NCBI GenBank assembly: GCA_028564705.1
Contig: JAPXFQ010001308.1
Location: 682,001-746,000 of the forward strand
DNA: 64,000 bases
Direction of reading: 5' to 3'
Source: Apricaphanius iberus
Taxonomy: Eukaryota > Chordata > Actinopteri > Cyprinodontiformes > Aphaniidae
Program-made: the position numbers and the translations under genes
In this document: one piece after another, positions 1-12,900 of the stretch
How the letters are laid out: each line of letters opens with the position of its first letter
How positions within the stretch are numbered: the stretch's first letter is position 1
The notes under the pieces: generated by a model
Told to the model about the DNA's origin: nothing
Database searches by the model: none
Seen by the model: only the letters and a program-made list of their open reading frames with translations

Positions 1-3000
1 TCCTGTTCCTAGCAGATACAGAAAGTGGAGTCAAGCCTGTACTAAAAAAAAACAAAAAAACAGAGCACAGGGTTTGGTCCAACTTTGGTGCATTGCTATA
101 ATCATCTAAAGACAATAAATCCAGGTAACTCTGGAGCTTTCTCCGTTATCTTAGAGACAGAAACAAAAGCACAGTGATGATCTACAATTGAATTAGTTCT
201 TCAGGTGATAAACAGCGACAGACTGATTAAGTGGAAAGCTTGATTAAGAGCTGTTTTGATTGTTTCAAAGGAACAATAAACAGATAGTTGCAGATATATA
301 ATGGCAGTGTTTTTAAATGAGGCTACTGAAAAGCAGCAGTCTTATTTTCCGTAAAAATGACCAAAGAACTGTGCTTGATTTGCTTAAAACATTTTACCTG
401 TCAAATAATATAAACAATGGTCTTATTGGATAAATATTAGAGTAATGTAATGTTTTGGGAGGTAAAGGACTTAGTATGACACTTTTTGTGTGTAAACTGC
501 TGGGTTCAAAGTTTCTTCAAAGCTTCAATGCTGCACAAATAACACCAGTCAGACGTTTATATGCGATCATCAGGCACATTACTGCCATTTTATATGTGGG
601 AATTAGTTGGGAATTTGTTTTGGATTATTTTAAACTCACACAGGCTAAAAATATCTCTGCACCACCAACAATATTTAGTTGGATTTTCTATAGCAAGTTG
701 CAGAGAAAAACTCCACAGTTTTCATAGCCATGAACAAGGCCCTAACCTATCTCTGGCTGGATATTTAAATCTTTTTCTGATGAGAAATTTTGGAGGTAAA
801 GGTTTTTTGTGAGGTTTAGATTTCTTTTTATGTATCAAACCATTATACATCAAACCAGGGTTGGAGTTAGGTCTATTTTATAAGCAGGATATTTGCCTGG
901 TTTATCCACCTCAAAACCAGCTTTGATGTGTGTTGTGTTGAAAAGATTTGAAAACCTTTTTTCTTTAATCAATTCTGAATAAATTCTTATAAAAAATGTC
1001 TAAAAACTGATTTGGACATTTAAAAATCAGTTGAATGACTTGGCCTTAAATTATTAATGTTAAATGATTGTTTGCCATTTTTACTTCTAATAAGAGTTAA
1101 AAGTTAATAAGAGTTAATACGATACGATCCGCCATAGTTCAGAACGTCCGGCAATAGAGGAAGCACCGCCCACGCACTCTTTTTTTGCTCAGAAGCAACC
1201 ATTGCAAGCCTTTAACGTACATGCGTCAAACTACATGAAGACAAAGTGTGCGGTCTGAACGCAGCATTACAGTCATGTAATTAAAGGTAATAGCTAAAAA
1301 AGTTTTTAATAGCACCGACCAATATCAATATTGAACCAGAACAGATTGGATTGTTATAGTTGATTCTAACTCTTGAGAATCAGAGTGATTCTTGAAATTC
1401 GAATCAAACTGCGAGTTTGGGTTTATATTGTTTGACCATCCAGTTGCCTTTACCTTTCAACAGTGTGACCCAAATGATTGATATAAGGGGAAATACACTG
1501 TATTAGGGAGTTAAAAATGTAATCCAGGAACCACCGAGCAACAAATGTATCATAAACTGGAAGATGCTGGAACATCAATATCATTATCCACTGTGAAGGA
1601 AGCTCAACACTGACATGAACTCCAAATCTAAACACCATCAACCTCAGCTGATATTTACACCTGCCGACATAGGCAAGCCAAATTGTCAAGACAAGGCAAA
1701 CACTGAGACGTGTACTGAGCTATTTGACAAAAGTGATTCAAATCTTTTTTTATTGAGTCAGAGTGGGAATTTCAAAAGCATCAGGTTCACCTCAACTCAA
1801 CAACTAGATGATTGAAAGTGGGACGCAACTGGGTTCTCCACCTGCACAATGAACCCCCAAAAAAGATCAACACAGGGTTTGAAACAAATGAAGTAAACTA
1901 ATTCTACGTTTCTGGAATTAGCCCAAGTTCAAACTTATTGGAATTTTATGAACCAAGATATCAAGCCTATTTAAATATACCCTACCATTTTTATATGAAA
2001 ATCTTTCAAATCTGAAGCTGGGTTTATTATACCAGAAGCTGGATGAAGGCAACAATTTAAACTATCTTGTCCAACATCAGTGTCTGACCTCCCGAATGTG
2101 CCTTATGAAGAATAGTCGATATAAACATATGTCTTAGCCTTGCAGACGACCTTCCCAGAAAGGCGGAAGCAGATAAAGCTTTAAAAGAGGACCTATATTA
2201 AAGCCTTTTGGTTATGAACATTGTAGAGATATCCAAGAATGGTTCAAATGGGTCTTTTAAAAGATTATGATTAATATAATCTTCATGCCCTTGATGAATG
2301 TAGGAAAACTCTTCATCCGAACTGTATATCCTGTATTTGTGAAGCTCATTAAAATAATAATTAAAAGAAACCTTTAAAGGAATCCCAGGCTTTGATGCTC
2401 CGACATGCCAAAGCGTCAGCTGTGTCGGTGCAGCGCAGAGTCACACAGTTTCTGCATTGCCACAACACAGGCCCGCCTGGATCCGTTAATGTGAGTCTGA
2501 GCGAGCGGGTGAACTTTCCCCCAGATAAAGCCGACACACAGGGAGAGGGAGGGCGGGAGAGAGGGAGGAGTGGAGAGAAAGCTCGCAGCTCTGCTTGGAA
2601 GGACAACAGTGATCTACGATGATCATGATGATGAAGATTTTTAATGGAGCATCACTTGAAGGGGGAACGTATAAAAAAATATGCCTTTCTCATTTCAAGC
2701 ACCCTTTGTCTAGTGTCTACAGCTATTGTTGTGGGTATATAATTACATAGTTACCACAGAGGTCTGCTGCACTGTCTGGAGTGTATCCACTATACATACA
2801 GGAAACATGCTAATTCTGGCTCTAGTATCTGTTGTAAATAGCCTGGTGTACAAAAGGAGCTATTTAATTTTTTTTCTTAAGATACATAAAGGAAGCAAGC
2901 TGCACTCTAGTATGTTTTTAGGCTCAGCCCCTCCTCTGAGGTAGTCTGGAAATAGAGCACATCTACAGCTCTGTTCACTCTCCATACATCTGCCACAATA

Positions 3001-4400
3001 GCCGTCTAAACCACTGTTACCTCGCTCAGACGAATCTATCTGCACGCTGCTTGTTAAACATGTCAGCACAGCATTATTACACTATGGGCATCCAGGAAGG
3101 ACATATGACTCATGAAATTACATAACAGAACCTTCTCATAATAACTAAAGACTCTGGATTATATAGGTCAGAGTATAAATCCTTCCTCAGGTGCATCACG
3201 CTGACCTTCCTCTGTGTGCGGAGTTCTCAAACGCAAATGAAATAGTGGATTTTATTTATCTAACGTGAGGCGAACATAAATACAGAGATGCTCGAACCTT
3301 TGTATGAATCTGAGAACACTGGAGCACATGCCGGATTGGATTTCAAACCCCAAATTAACACAGAGAGCTGCTGTCCATCTGCCCCGTCCATTCCAACATA
3401 TGTTACCTGCAGCATGTTCAAACAGTGTTGCCGTCAATGTATTGCTGATCCAACTCAATATATTTAATCTAAGTGGTGAACTGAAGCCATATGATCTAAG
3501 CCTCACTGATATTAACGGGCTAAAATTCATTATTAAAACATAATTAACATGTAGTATTGTCATGTAACTAAGATGCACACTGTCTAAAGAAACTCAAGAA
3601 AAAATGAAAGATTACACATTAGTTGAATAATCATATTCTCTTACTCCGTTTTTTTGACTTTTCAAACATTTCTTTGCCAAAAAATATATGATTTATTCTT
3701 CTGAAGCATTTTTTTATTTGCTGAATAAATATTTTGGGAATTATTTTTTGTGGATTTATTGATTTATTTTATGAAAACTTTTTCAACCTTTGATTTTCTT
3801 TTTCTTTTCTTTTTTTCTGAACAGAAAAGCAATCTATTTTATCGTCTTAAATAGTTTATGTCCATTTAGTTGCTGTGGATATATTATTTTATTTACTTTT
3901 ATAAAGTATATATTTTTTATATTCCTATATATTAATTTACAGTAGTGGAACTAAATTAGTCTATGCCACACTTAGTAAAAGCTCCTTTTTTGAGTTCCCT
4001 CCTTGTCATATAATGTGTTTCAGGGACATGTAGTTATAATGTGTTGCTTACTTCAGGAATCAGTTTACACTTCTAGATTTCTCTCCAAACTGTCAGCTGC
4101 TCAAGCTGCAGCCAGGCTAAGCAGCTGATAAAAGGCAGCTAACAACAAAGTCTGCTCCATAAGACCAAGCTTTCTTTCCAGTATAGAAATGATAGAAAAA
4201 TCATTTGTAGCTAATGTCTCGACTGTAAGTTGCAGCCTGCTCCGCCCGTCTTCTCTGAAGGAAGCCTACGTGACACAGAGTTGTTTACTTCGCCTGCTAA
4301 CCCAGCTGTAGCTCTGTCTGCACACAGTGTCCGCTCACATAAGCTCCACAATGAGAAAACAAAATGAGTGTGAGGAAAGTGGCAGCAGGGTTCCGGTTCG
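1..4400. other. No confirmed gene; AT-rich, repeat-bearing DNA
   Basis: I found no exon chain here on either strand. Open frames are short and match no family I recognise. The stretch holds a MITE fragment (about 1116-1272, listed separately). It also holds a GC-richer block at about 2395-2625 with purine-rich GGGAGAGGGAGGG-type runs, which could be a 5' untranslated exon or promoter but shows no motif I can assign. The rest is plain AT-rich sequence. Confidence 0.5.
1116..1272 (+). repeat. Truncated MITE (same family as 11121-11892)
   Basis: This stretch matches the right-hand end of the larger element at about 11725-11892. Shared landmarks are a block reading GCCATAGTTCAGAA, a GCCCACGCACTC-like block, TTTTGCTCAGAAG, and the same terminal sequence GGTCTGAACGCAGCATTAC. 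The left half is missing. The same terminus appears inverted at 38764. Seen directly by comparing copies; the superfamily is not established. Confidence 0.7.
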
Positions 4401-4408
4401 GTGCCTAC

Positions 4409-4700
4409 CTGTCCTGTCCCGCGGGTTGTTCGGGCGGCAGGAGCCCCTCATGGTCTCGGTACAAAGCCTCTTGCTGTCAGTGTGCAGAGCGGCGTGAGTG
4501 GGTTCTATCCACGGCAGAGCGCAGGCAGCGATGAATGGAGTGGGGGGAGCGCGCGCTCAGCGTGCTGTTGTGATGCACACGGGCGCGTGCACATTCACCT
4601 CCATGCAAACAGAGAGCACATGTTTGTAAACCTGCATGGAGCCTATGTGTTCGTGACCCACCGTCATTGTACCCCGGAGCAGAACCTTGGACCGGTCTGA
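4409..4700 (-). promoter_or_regulatory. CpG-rich block; possible promoter / first exon of a minus-strand gene
   Basis: This is a locally CpG-rich stretch in an AT-rich neighbourhood, with CGCG, GGGCGG and GCGCGCTC clusters. On the minus strand an ATG at about 4452 opens a short frame, MRGSCRPNNPRDRT. It runs into a plausible splice donor, ACAG|GTAGGC, with the exon ending at 4409. This could be the first coding exon of a gene that continues left of the window. The peptide is too short to recognise, so the call rests only on composition and the donor. Confidence 0.25.
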
Positions 4701-6028
4701 GTCTCTCTCAAGGTTTTCGTGCGAATGTACTGAGCTGAAATGAACAGATTCCAAATCCGAAGAAAGACAGCGTGAAAGAAAACACTGAATAAAAGTTATT
4801 TATAGTCCCATACTTCATACTTTATTCTTTGTTTTCGAATGAAAAAGTTGTATTCATTAATTCATTCATCCCTCCATACAGTGACTTTGCAGTCTGAGAT
4901 TATTGCAGGTTACTGCTGTTCATCAAACCACTCCAAAAATATGTCATCAATTCATGTTAAGATACATATTTCCAAAATACCATTGCAAAGTTTTTGTTTT
5001 GACTTGGTTCACCTGTGAAGCATTTGCATCACCTGCCTTCTAAGACGGGTATCCAGTTTAATGTCAGTAAACATACTAATAAAATAAAACAGAAAATATG
5101 TGAGATTGCTGGAGACAGATGCCAGCACTCTACAACCCAGCATGATAGTGGGACTACCAATGCTTTTGTTTCTATTTGAAAATATTGATGCAGCAATAAC
5201 ATTTTAACAAGTTTAATTTATGATTTTGGTGGGGTACCATAAAAAAAAGGATTTTTTTTTTTTTACTTGATGGACAGCAGTGATGTTGTCAAAACAAACA
5301 TAACATCCTCCACAGACTGATTTGTTTACCAGAAAAATATGTTGTTAGATAATCCGCATGTGAAAAGGATTTTATTTTGGGACTAATTCAGATGAATAGT
5401 TTGTTTTTTGATTGGAGGTTTAGTTAAAATATTGTAAGTTATTAATATCTTGTTGTGGTTGTGGATAACAGAAAAGTTGGAGAACGCTTCAAGCTTGTCT
5501 GAGTTGAGAGAGTTCAAGGTAAAAAAATTTAAATAAACGTCAGGCTCGAAACTTCTCTCTCTCTCATTTATCCCATTTAAACAACAACACTTTAAATAAC
5601 CGATAAATGCAAACATGATGATTTATTGGTTGCTAAAATAGTATTTGGTAGCTCATGTAATCATAAGAGATGGGTGTTTTTTTTGCCCTGAACCCATCTA
5701 ATTAAAACACAACCTATAATTGTTAATAACACCTGATACACAAATATTTGCTTATTTTTAAATAATAACCATTTAAGTTTTTAAATAAACAAAAACAAAA
5801 CTTAAGTTCAAAGAGGATTGATACATGTTCTTATATGGGATATTGATATTTGTAAAAAAAAAAAAAGAAAAGACCTGAAGTTTCCAAACTAATGAAAGGA
5901 TAAAAAAAAGTTGTTTTTTTTTAATATTACTGTTACTTTTAGTGTAATTTTACCTTGTAAATTCAATGCAATTATTCCATAAAGAAAATAATAAATACAG
6001 TTTAAGGCTACACTAATATCACATCTAT
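4701..6028. other. Gene-free AT-rich stretch
   Basis: No exon-like frame, RNA gene or repeat with clear ends was seen. The sequence has homopolymer A and T runs and nothing else I can name. Confidence 0.5.
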
Positions 6029-6395
6029 ATTCACCCATCCATCCGTTTATCGTCTATATCTGCTTATCTTTGCAGAGTAGTGGGTAAAGTCATTGGGTGA
6101 AAGGCACAGCTTGGGCAGTTTGCTTGTCCATCACAGAAAAAAACGATACATGCATCAAACAATCATACCCAAAAAAACAAACTACGCACTCACATGGAAA
6201 AACAATTTTGAGAGACTAAATAGTTTAACAGTTCTGTTTTTGGACTGTGGCAGGAAGACAGAGTACCAAGAGAGAATCCAAGCATGCACAGGAGGAACAC
6301 GCAAACTCCATGCAGAAATACACCAGGATCTTCTTGCTGCATGGCAACAGTGCTACCTACTGTGCTGCTGTGTAGCCCCCTGGAACAGCTAATTG
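6029..6395 (+). repeat. L2/Maui-type LINE 3' end (or LINE-mobilised SINE tail)
   Basis: The middle and right part carry the block widespread at fish L2-like 3' ends: GGACTGTGGCAGGAAG, then GAGTACC and GAGAGAATCC, then CACAGGAGGAACACGCAAAC, then a block reading CTTCTTGCTGCATGGCAACAG and a GTGCTACC run. The left edge has CCATCCATCCG. No coding capacity remains. Assignment is by recognition of the teleost repeat family and was not aligned to a library. Confidence 0.7.
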
Positions 6396-6729
6396 GAATT
6401 TAACCAAAATACAAACACAGAAAACAATCTACCTCAATTTGGATATTAACAATTGAAGTCTTTAACAGAACCTAATTTGAAAGATCCCGGACTTTTCCAT
6501 CAAGTTTATTGTAAAAAAAAGTGAAATAGAACTGTTCATTCCTTTACAGATAAATGTGTGAGCATCACAATTCATTATGTCTTGAAACATCACAAATGTT
6601 GACCTTAATTAAAACGTTTTTAGAAAGCCTCCATTGTTTGAAATGTTTTGGAATTTAACTGAATGAATCATTTATTTGAAAGTTTTGTTTTTAAACCACC
6701 AAATTTGGTGGCCATTATTTCTGTATTTT

Positions 6730-6735
6730 TTTATT
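6730..6735 (-). terminator. Candidate poly(A) signal of the WASP-like gene
   Basis: AATAAA on the minus strand, about 206 nt past the stop codon at 6941-6943. It is the first canonical hexamer I see downstream of that stop. Confidence 0.4.
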
Positions 6736-6940
6736 TCAACTTGCTGATGATTAAAAAAAAGAAAAAAAAGATGTGAAATTTACTCAGTTATGAAATATCA
6801 GGGCTTTCACTTCCGATCTGCTATCTCCAGGGCTTTTTTTTTTTTTCTGCACTGATGACTTTGGGTGAGAACAATACCAATCCATATTAGATCATATGAT
6901 GCAAGTCTTACATATCTGATTGCAGCCACTGTGCCAACAT

Positions 6941-9900
6941 CTACTGGCTTTGAAAATCTCTTGAGTTTTGCCGGAACATCTGCTTTTGTCTTAATACTTC
7001 TCTCAGTGCGTTTACCATGAGATCGCTTCCTTGTGGGGCTACTGCCGAGCCAACCTAACAACACAAAGCAGTTGGTTTAGTCCTTGGGTTATACAAATAT
7101 GAATGCACACAGAGACCCATGTTCCTCTTACATCTTTAAAACTTGCACTTCTTCTCATTCTTCCAGGTTCTGGAGCAGCAGGAGGAGAATCCTGACTATT
7201 ATTTGTCGTGGCTGTGCTCTCTGCTGTCTGCCTAGAACTTTGGGTTGAGGGGACCGGTGGTAGGGGCCCTTTCTGCAAAGCGTGGGATATTGATGCTCCT
7301 GCAGTTCTTGGCAAAGTCTGGAAAACCGGGCCTATGAAATTTGTAAGAGAAGTCATCCAGGTGTATTTGACTGTTGACATTTTAAATGTGTTGTTTCTAC
7401 AAACTCATTTTGAGAGAACAATACCTTTCTTTCTCAACTCCCTCTGAACAGCTTTCAGTCCACCAAACTGGTTAATGATGCAGTCAACAACCTCGGCGAC
7501 GTCTTTGTTTTTTAGGTCTTCCTCGCTGACACTTGCCTCCATCAACAGTCTCTTCATACCAGCATCCAGATCTGAAAACTTAAGTTGGATACAGCAGAAA
7601 ATTGGAATATGTAGAATTATGTTGGGTTATTTTTCCTTTTGAAAGATTGGTTACAGTTTTGATAAGACATAATGCATGTCATGTACAAGTTGGCTTACCA
7701 AATTCGGAGACGCTGAAACCGGTGAAATGGAAACTGGCTCCTCGTTTGAATTCACTTCTGTTTTTTCCCTTTAAAAATATGAACAGGATGTAAACTGTGT
7801 TTTCAATAAAGTTAAATAAAATGTGGAGCATTCTTTCTTACTTTAAATCATATGTGTTGCTTGATGGGTTACTCTTCTCTTTAGATCTTGTCTTCTCAGT
7901 CATAGCTGTCATTTTTTCTGTAAATGGAAACATATAGATGGAAATTAATAAGGTATAACAATCAGTTTCTGTTTTAAAATTATATATTGTGAAGAGGTTC
8001 AAAACGTAGATCATATGAGAGGGTACAGATAATTAATATGCTCCTTGTTCTAACCTTGAGCACCCTCCACTGCAGACTGAAACTCCTCCGCTTCCAATTC
8101 ATTTGCAAAGTTGAGGCCGACCTGGTGGGCCTGCAGTGGAAGAGCAAATGGCCCGATGCATTGGTGGTGGTTCAAAGTATTCATTTCTAATTCATTCTTT
8201 CACTTAACAGCAACAAGCTTTAAAGGTCTCATTTGCTCATTTTTTTTTGTCCGTTTTTTCCCCGGTAAATTTGCTGTGGTCTTTAGTTTGAATGAAGGGC
8301 TGTTAGTCACTTACAGTGGAAAAAAATGCACTCTGACTCTTGTATCAGGAGGTTGAAGTTTGTCAGCAGAGTAGGGGGTGAGAAACGACAGGATTGTGAG
8401 TCTAACTCATTAACATTCATGTTATGCAAATCTCTCGCCTCTGACTGGCTAACAGCAATATGAGTCTTCTGCTGCCTTTGAATAAATAACCAACTTAACT
8501 TACTTTTCTGGTGGTACTTCAAAGACAAATTCCAGCAGTTTCTTCCTTTACCCTTCTTTCTTGGGTGAAAATTGCAACATTGATGTGTTATCTCCACAAA
8601 AACACAAGCTCAAACGTGTTCCGCCATGTTTCGTAGTCTGTTACGGTTAACTTCTATCAGCAGAGACATGCTCTGCTCTCTCCTGGCCACAATTCCAAAG
8701 CAGCCCTCCCTTGGGCCGTCGCATGTCAAGGTAGGCAAGCTTTGAATACATATTTTCTCTGTGATGTAGAAGAGACTGGCTTTTTCTGACTAGCTGATTT
8801 TTGCTCTGTTTCTATTTTCTGTGGCTAATGTAGGTGTTGGGATACGTTTTCTACAAATGAACAGAGCAGCCTGCATTTCCCAGAATCTTTTAGCTGTTCT
8901 CCCAAAGCTAAGAGTACCTTCCTCCAGTTACAATGACCGACAAGAGCGCCAACATATATCCAATCCATAGCGGAAATCTCAAGTAGAAGTTAGTTAAACA
9001 GCGCAAATCACTAAGTTGAACCAGCCCTAAATGTTGACATAAATATATGGTTGAGATTAGGTTTACACACTGGTCCTATTAGGTATACTAGGATTATGAA
9101 AATAATAAAGTTAGTTTTAAGTAATAATCCTCAAATGTTAGAATTAATATTAAATAGACCAGGATAGTCAATCAGGGATGAGAAAGTGGGACCTTGCCTT
9201 TTAATTTTGTACGGATGCTGAATGAGCAATGCATACTTTACACAAAGGAGGACCCTCTGCGTGGGACTTTTCTTCTTTTTGCTTTAGCTTTTTTTAAACA
9301 TTTTTGGGACTTCCCACATGAATTGAATATATGTTGGTGCCCTTGTCGGCCATTGTAACTGCAGTTGGGTCCCTCTCCCAAGACCTCTTCTATTGGTCAA
9401 TGATCAACGGTGACGTCAGAGATGACCTTAGAAGCAAGCCAGTAAAGGATGCTGGCGGCCATCTCAAATCTGTCACTCACTCACTGCCTGCCGGTGACAG
9501 AGGACGTTTTCGCTGGGGAATTTCCCCTTTTGTTCTTACCAGCTGGGCGGGAAAGAACTTCCAATCAAATCTTCCAAGTGCTTCTGTTTATCCAGCGTCT
9601 GTTTTGTGCATCCAGTGTCTGGCTGTCAGCAGAACTGTACAAGACCGTTCTTTAGGGAGACGACTCAGCGGTCCCCTGGCATCGACTCGCAGCCCTTTGC
9701 CTCATGCAGTGAACCTGCTCTGTGGATCTTTTCTGTGCACAAAGATTGTCCTATTTTGCCCACTTTTAATATTTTCTTCTTTTGCTAATTGGACCCCGTC
9801 CCTCAACGCAAAGTAAGAGTGAGCCGGTGCGTGTGTCTGGACAGATAAATATGGAAAAAAGATAAGTCAGAACCAGTTAGAACTCGTCATTGTTGGTGTT

Positions 9901-12900
9901 TAAAGCGCTAAAAAGTGTTTGATCATTACTGTTGCTGTAGGCCTGTTTATGAGCTACTTTATTTGCCATTTAATTTAACTGATTGAATCACTGAGCAAAG
10001 TGTATGTGCATTCATCTTTCTTAGATTTTTGATTATGTTTTGTGCAATTAATGCTCCGCTACATTTGACGAGATTATCTGGTGCAGTGTAAATTTATTCC
10101 ATTCCTGGAACTGGTGCCCCAATCTTTGATTAATAAATGAAAACTTCAAACTACATTGATAATTATATTAACATAATATTATCGATCATAATGATTGATG
10201 GCTATGTAGACCAGACATTATTGCACCCATATAGTGTAACAACACAGACAAAGGGGGTTGGAGGACATGTCCATGTGCATCATACGTTTGCAACTCAGAG
10301 AGACCAATTGAATTTGAAAAATAACAAATATTACACTGTTTCTGAGTGAAAAAGACCGTTAATGTTTTATGCTGGGATTTTAGTAGTAGAACAACACAAG
10401 GTAGTGGATATATTTGTGAAGTGTAAAGAGAATGTATTTATCTGTTACCATTACAAGTGTGGAAAGTGTCATGTGCACATCTATTCTTTTATGATACCCA
10501 TAAATAAAATCTTGTGCAACCAATTTCCTTCAAAGGTCAACTAATAAGTAAACACATTTGAGTAATTTATGAATTCATTTTTTTTTCTGTCAAGATCTCA
10601 GATATTTGGTAGAAAAAAATAAGAGAACAAACTGCATCAGGAAGTCCGAGGAGTAAAGGAGACAGGCCAAGGAGAAATTCATGGAAAAAAAGCAGAGTTA
10701 GGTTATAAGACTGTACCAGTGGGGAAAAGGAAAGATACTATTAAAAGACAGCCTTAAGAAGTTCTATTCAAAGCTTGCAACAAGCTGTCTAAGGGACAGA
10801 GCAATTACAGTTTAACCAAATTTTTACATACACCAAATAACACAACACATACAGCTTTGTTTCACTTTCTGAAGGTTAAATCAGACCAAACTTTTTTTTG
10901 TTTTAGGTCAGTGAGAATTACCTTTGTTTGTAGAAGTCAGCGCTCTGATTAAATTAGATAAAATGCTGAAGACTATGTGTGAATTACTTTACAACATCAT
11001 CCTTTGGTGATGCTGTCCTTCAGCAGAAACTAGAGGCAAGATTTTATGGGAAGATGAATGGAGCTACTGCATATAGTGGGTAATTCTGGAAGAAAATCTA
11101 TTAGCGGCTACAAAAGTCTTATGGTACATTCAGACCAAGGACTTTGTCAGCATCATCAACGTCAAGATTACATGTTAAGTCTATGGCGGAGGCCGTTGGA
11201 GGAGCGTCACTGTCTCTGCTGCACTTTGTGAGCTTTCGCGCTGTCAACTTTTCAAGCTTTTCCTGCTTTTCAAGCTTCAAAGCTCATAAAATCAGCAGTG
11301 CAGAAGTTCAGCTAGTTGAACTTTTGACGGTGCTGACGGCCCTGAAGCGGCGCGTTAACCAATCAGAGCTTATCATTGTAGCGATGTCACTACACGTATT
11401 TCAAATGTAGCGGGAGCAGGAAAAACCTACATTTTAAGTCTAGAAAACGCAGATTTAAAAATCATAAATAACACTTACCGAAGACAGATGGACAGGCGCA
11501 TCTAAGGAGGAACAGAGAACCTGTAGTTGGTGTCCTGGTAGGCGAGTCGAGCTCCAATAAAATTAGGCTCGGGACAGACAGAAGTAGAGCTGAAAGCGAA
11601 TCTCATCCATACGTAGCTCCCGGAGCAAATGGTTAAACTCCCCGAACTCAGAAACGGCGCTGATGTTGCCGAAGTCGACGTTGTCTGGCTTTATTTAGCA
11701 AATAAAGCCAAGGAACTCTCTCGATACTATCTGCCATAGTTCAGAATATCCGACAACAGAAGAAGCCCCGCCCATGCGCTCTTTTTTGCTCAGAAGTGGC
11801 AGACTTTGCAAGCTTCAACATAGAAGCATCAAACTAGATGCTTTGTGACCTTTGCCTGACGCTGACAAAGCCCTTGGTCTGAACGCAGCATTACAGCTGG
11901 GGCTGTGGTTCAGATGTAGAAAAAGATGGTTCCATGAGTTGTTGACACAAGAGGCTGGGCACAAATGCATGACACACTTTTCTGATATTTTCCTATAAAG
12001 TTTTTGATGCTATATGCCAAAAAGGGATGAAAATGTTTGCTGGTTTATGACAAAATGTGAAGTAGTGTAGGTGGTGACAGTGCTTTGCAAGACACTACAG
12101 AGAGTAATGAACACACAGATAGGCTGTTCAAACCAAATGACTTACTTCTCCTAGGAAAGTGTGGAAGTAGGCACAACTTGCAGTGTATTTGAAAGGAATG
12201 TACAATTCCTGATCCCACAGTAACTTGGCACGCTGTAATAAAGGGAGGGACAGAACAAAAAGAAGTGAACGTGGTTGTAAACAGTGAGTTATACGTGCAG
12301 AAGTGCAGATGCACCATTTGAAGCAGGCCTCATTGTTTGTAGAGGAAGCTGCAGATTAGAGGAAGCTGACACATACGTGCAGCTCTGCTTGAACATGCAA
12401 AGCAAACAAAAATGGCTGCCTTTTTAGTCAGAGAAAGAAAAACTACACATCTCTGCATGTTTAAGTGAGAGGAGAAACTGGCTTTCTTTTCTTCCATTTA
12501 CCTGGACACAGTAGAGACGCAGGAAGTAGGACTGCGTAGACATGTCCTGAATGAGGCACACCACACCACAGTCCAAACGTTGCCAGCTTCGACTGTCACT
12601 CTCAGAATCACTGGCCTGGAGTACCTGGGCTACTGTAGTTTTGATAAGCTAAAATGCATAATTTAAGTTACCACAGTTAAATATACATTAAATATCCTTC
12701 TTATGTGTATTCTCCAGTGCAGTCTACATTTATTGCATTACAATAATTAGGAGAACCTGATCTCTTTTTTATACCACCATTACCATCATGCTACTGAGTT
12801 TGTTGACAAAATAAATGTGTCCTTGTTAAGTCTGGGATGTCATGGTTTGAGTTGTTTGAATATTTTTAAATTATTAATCCACCACTAGATTTGCTTAAAT

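Noticed and set aside
9331..9816. 161-codon plus-strand open frame
   Set aside because: No domain or family resemblance and no exon partners. Kept only as part of a promoter-like observation.
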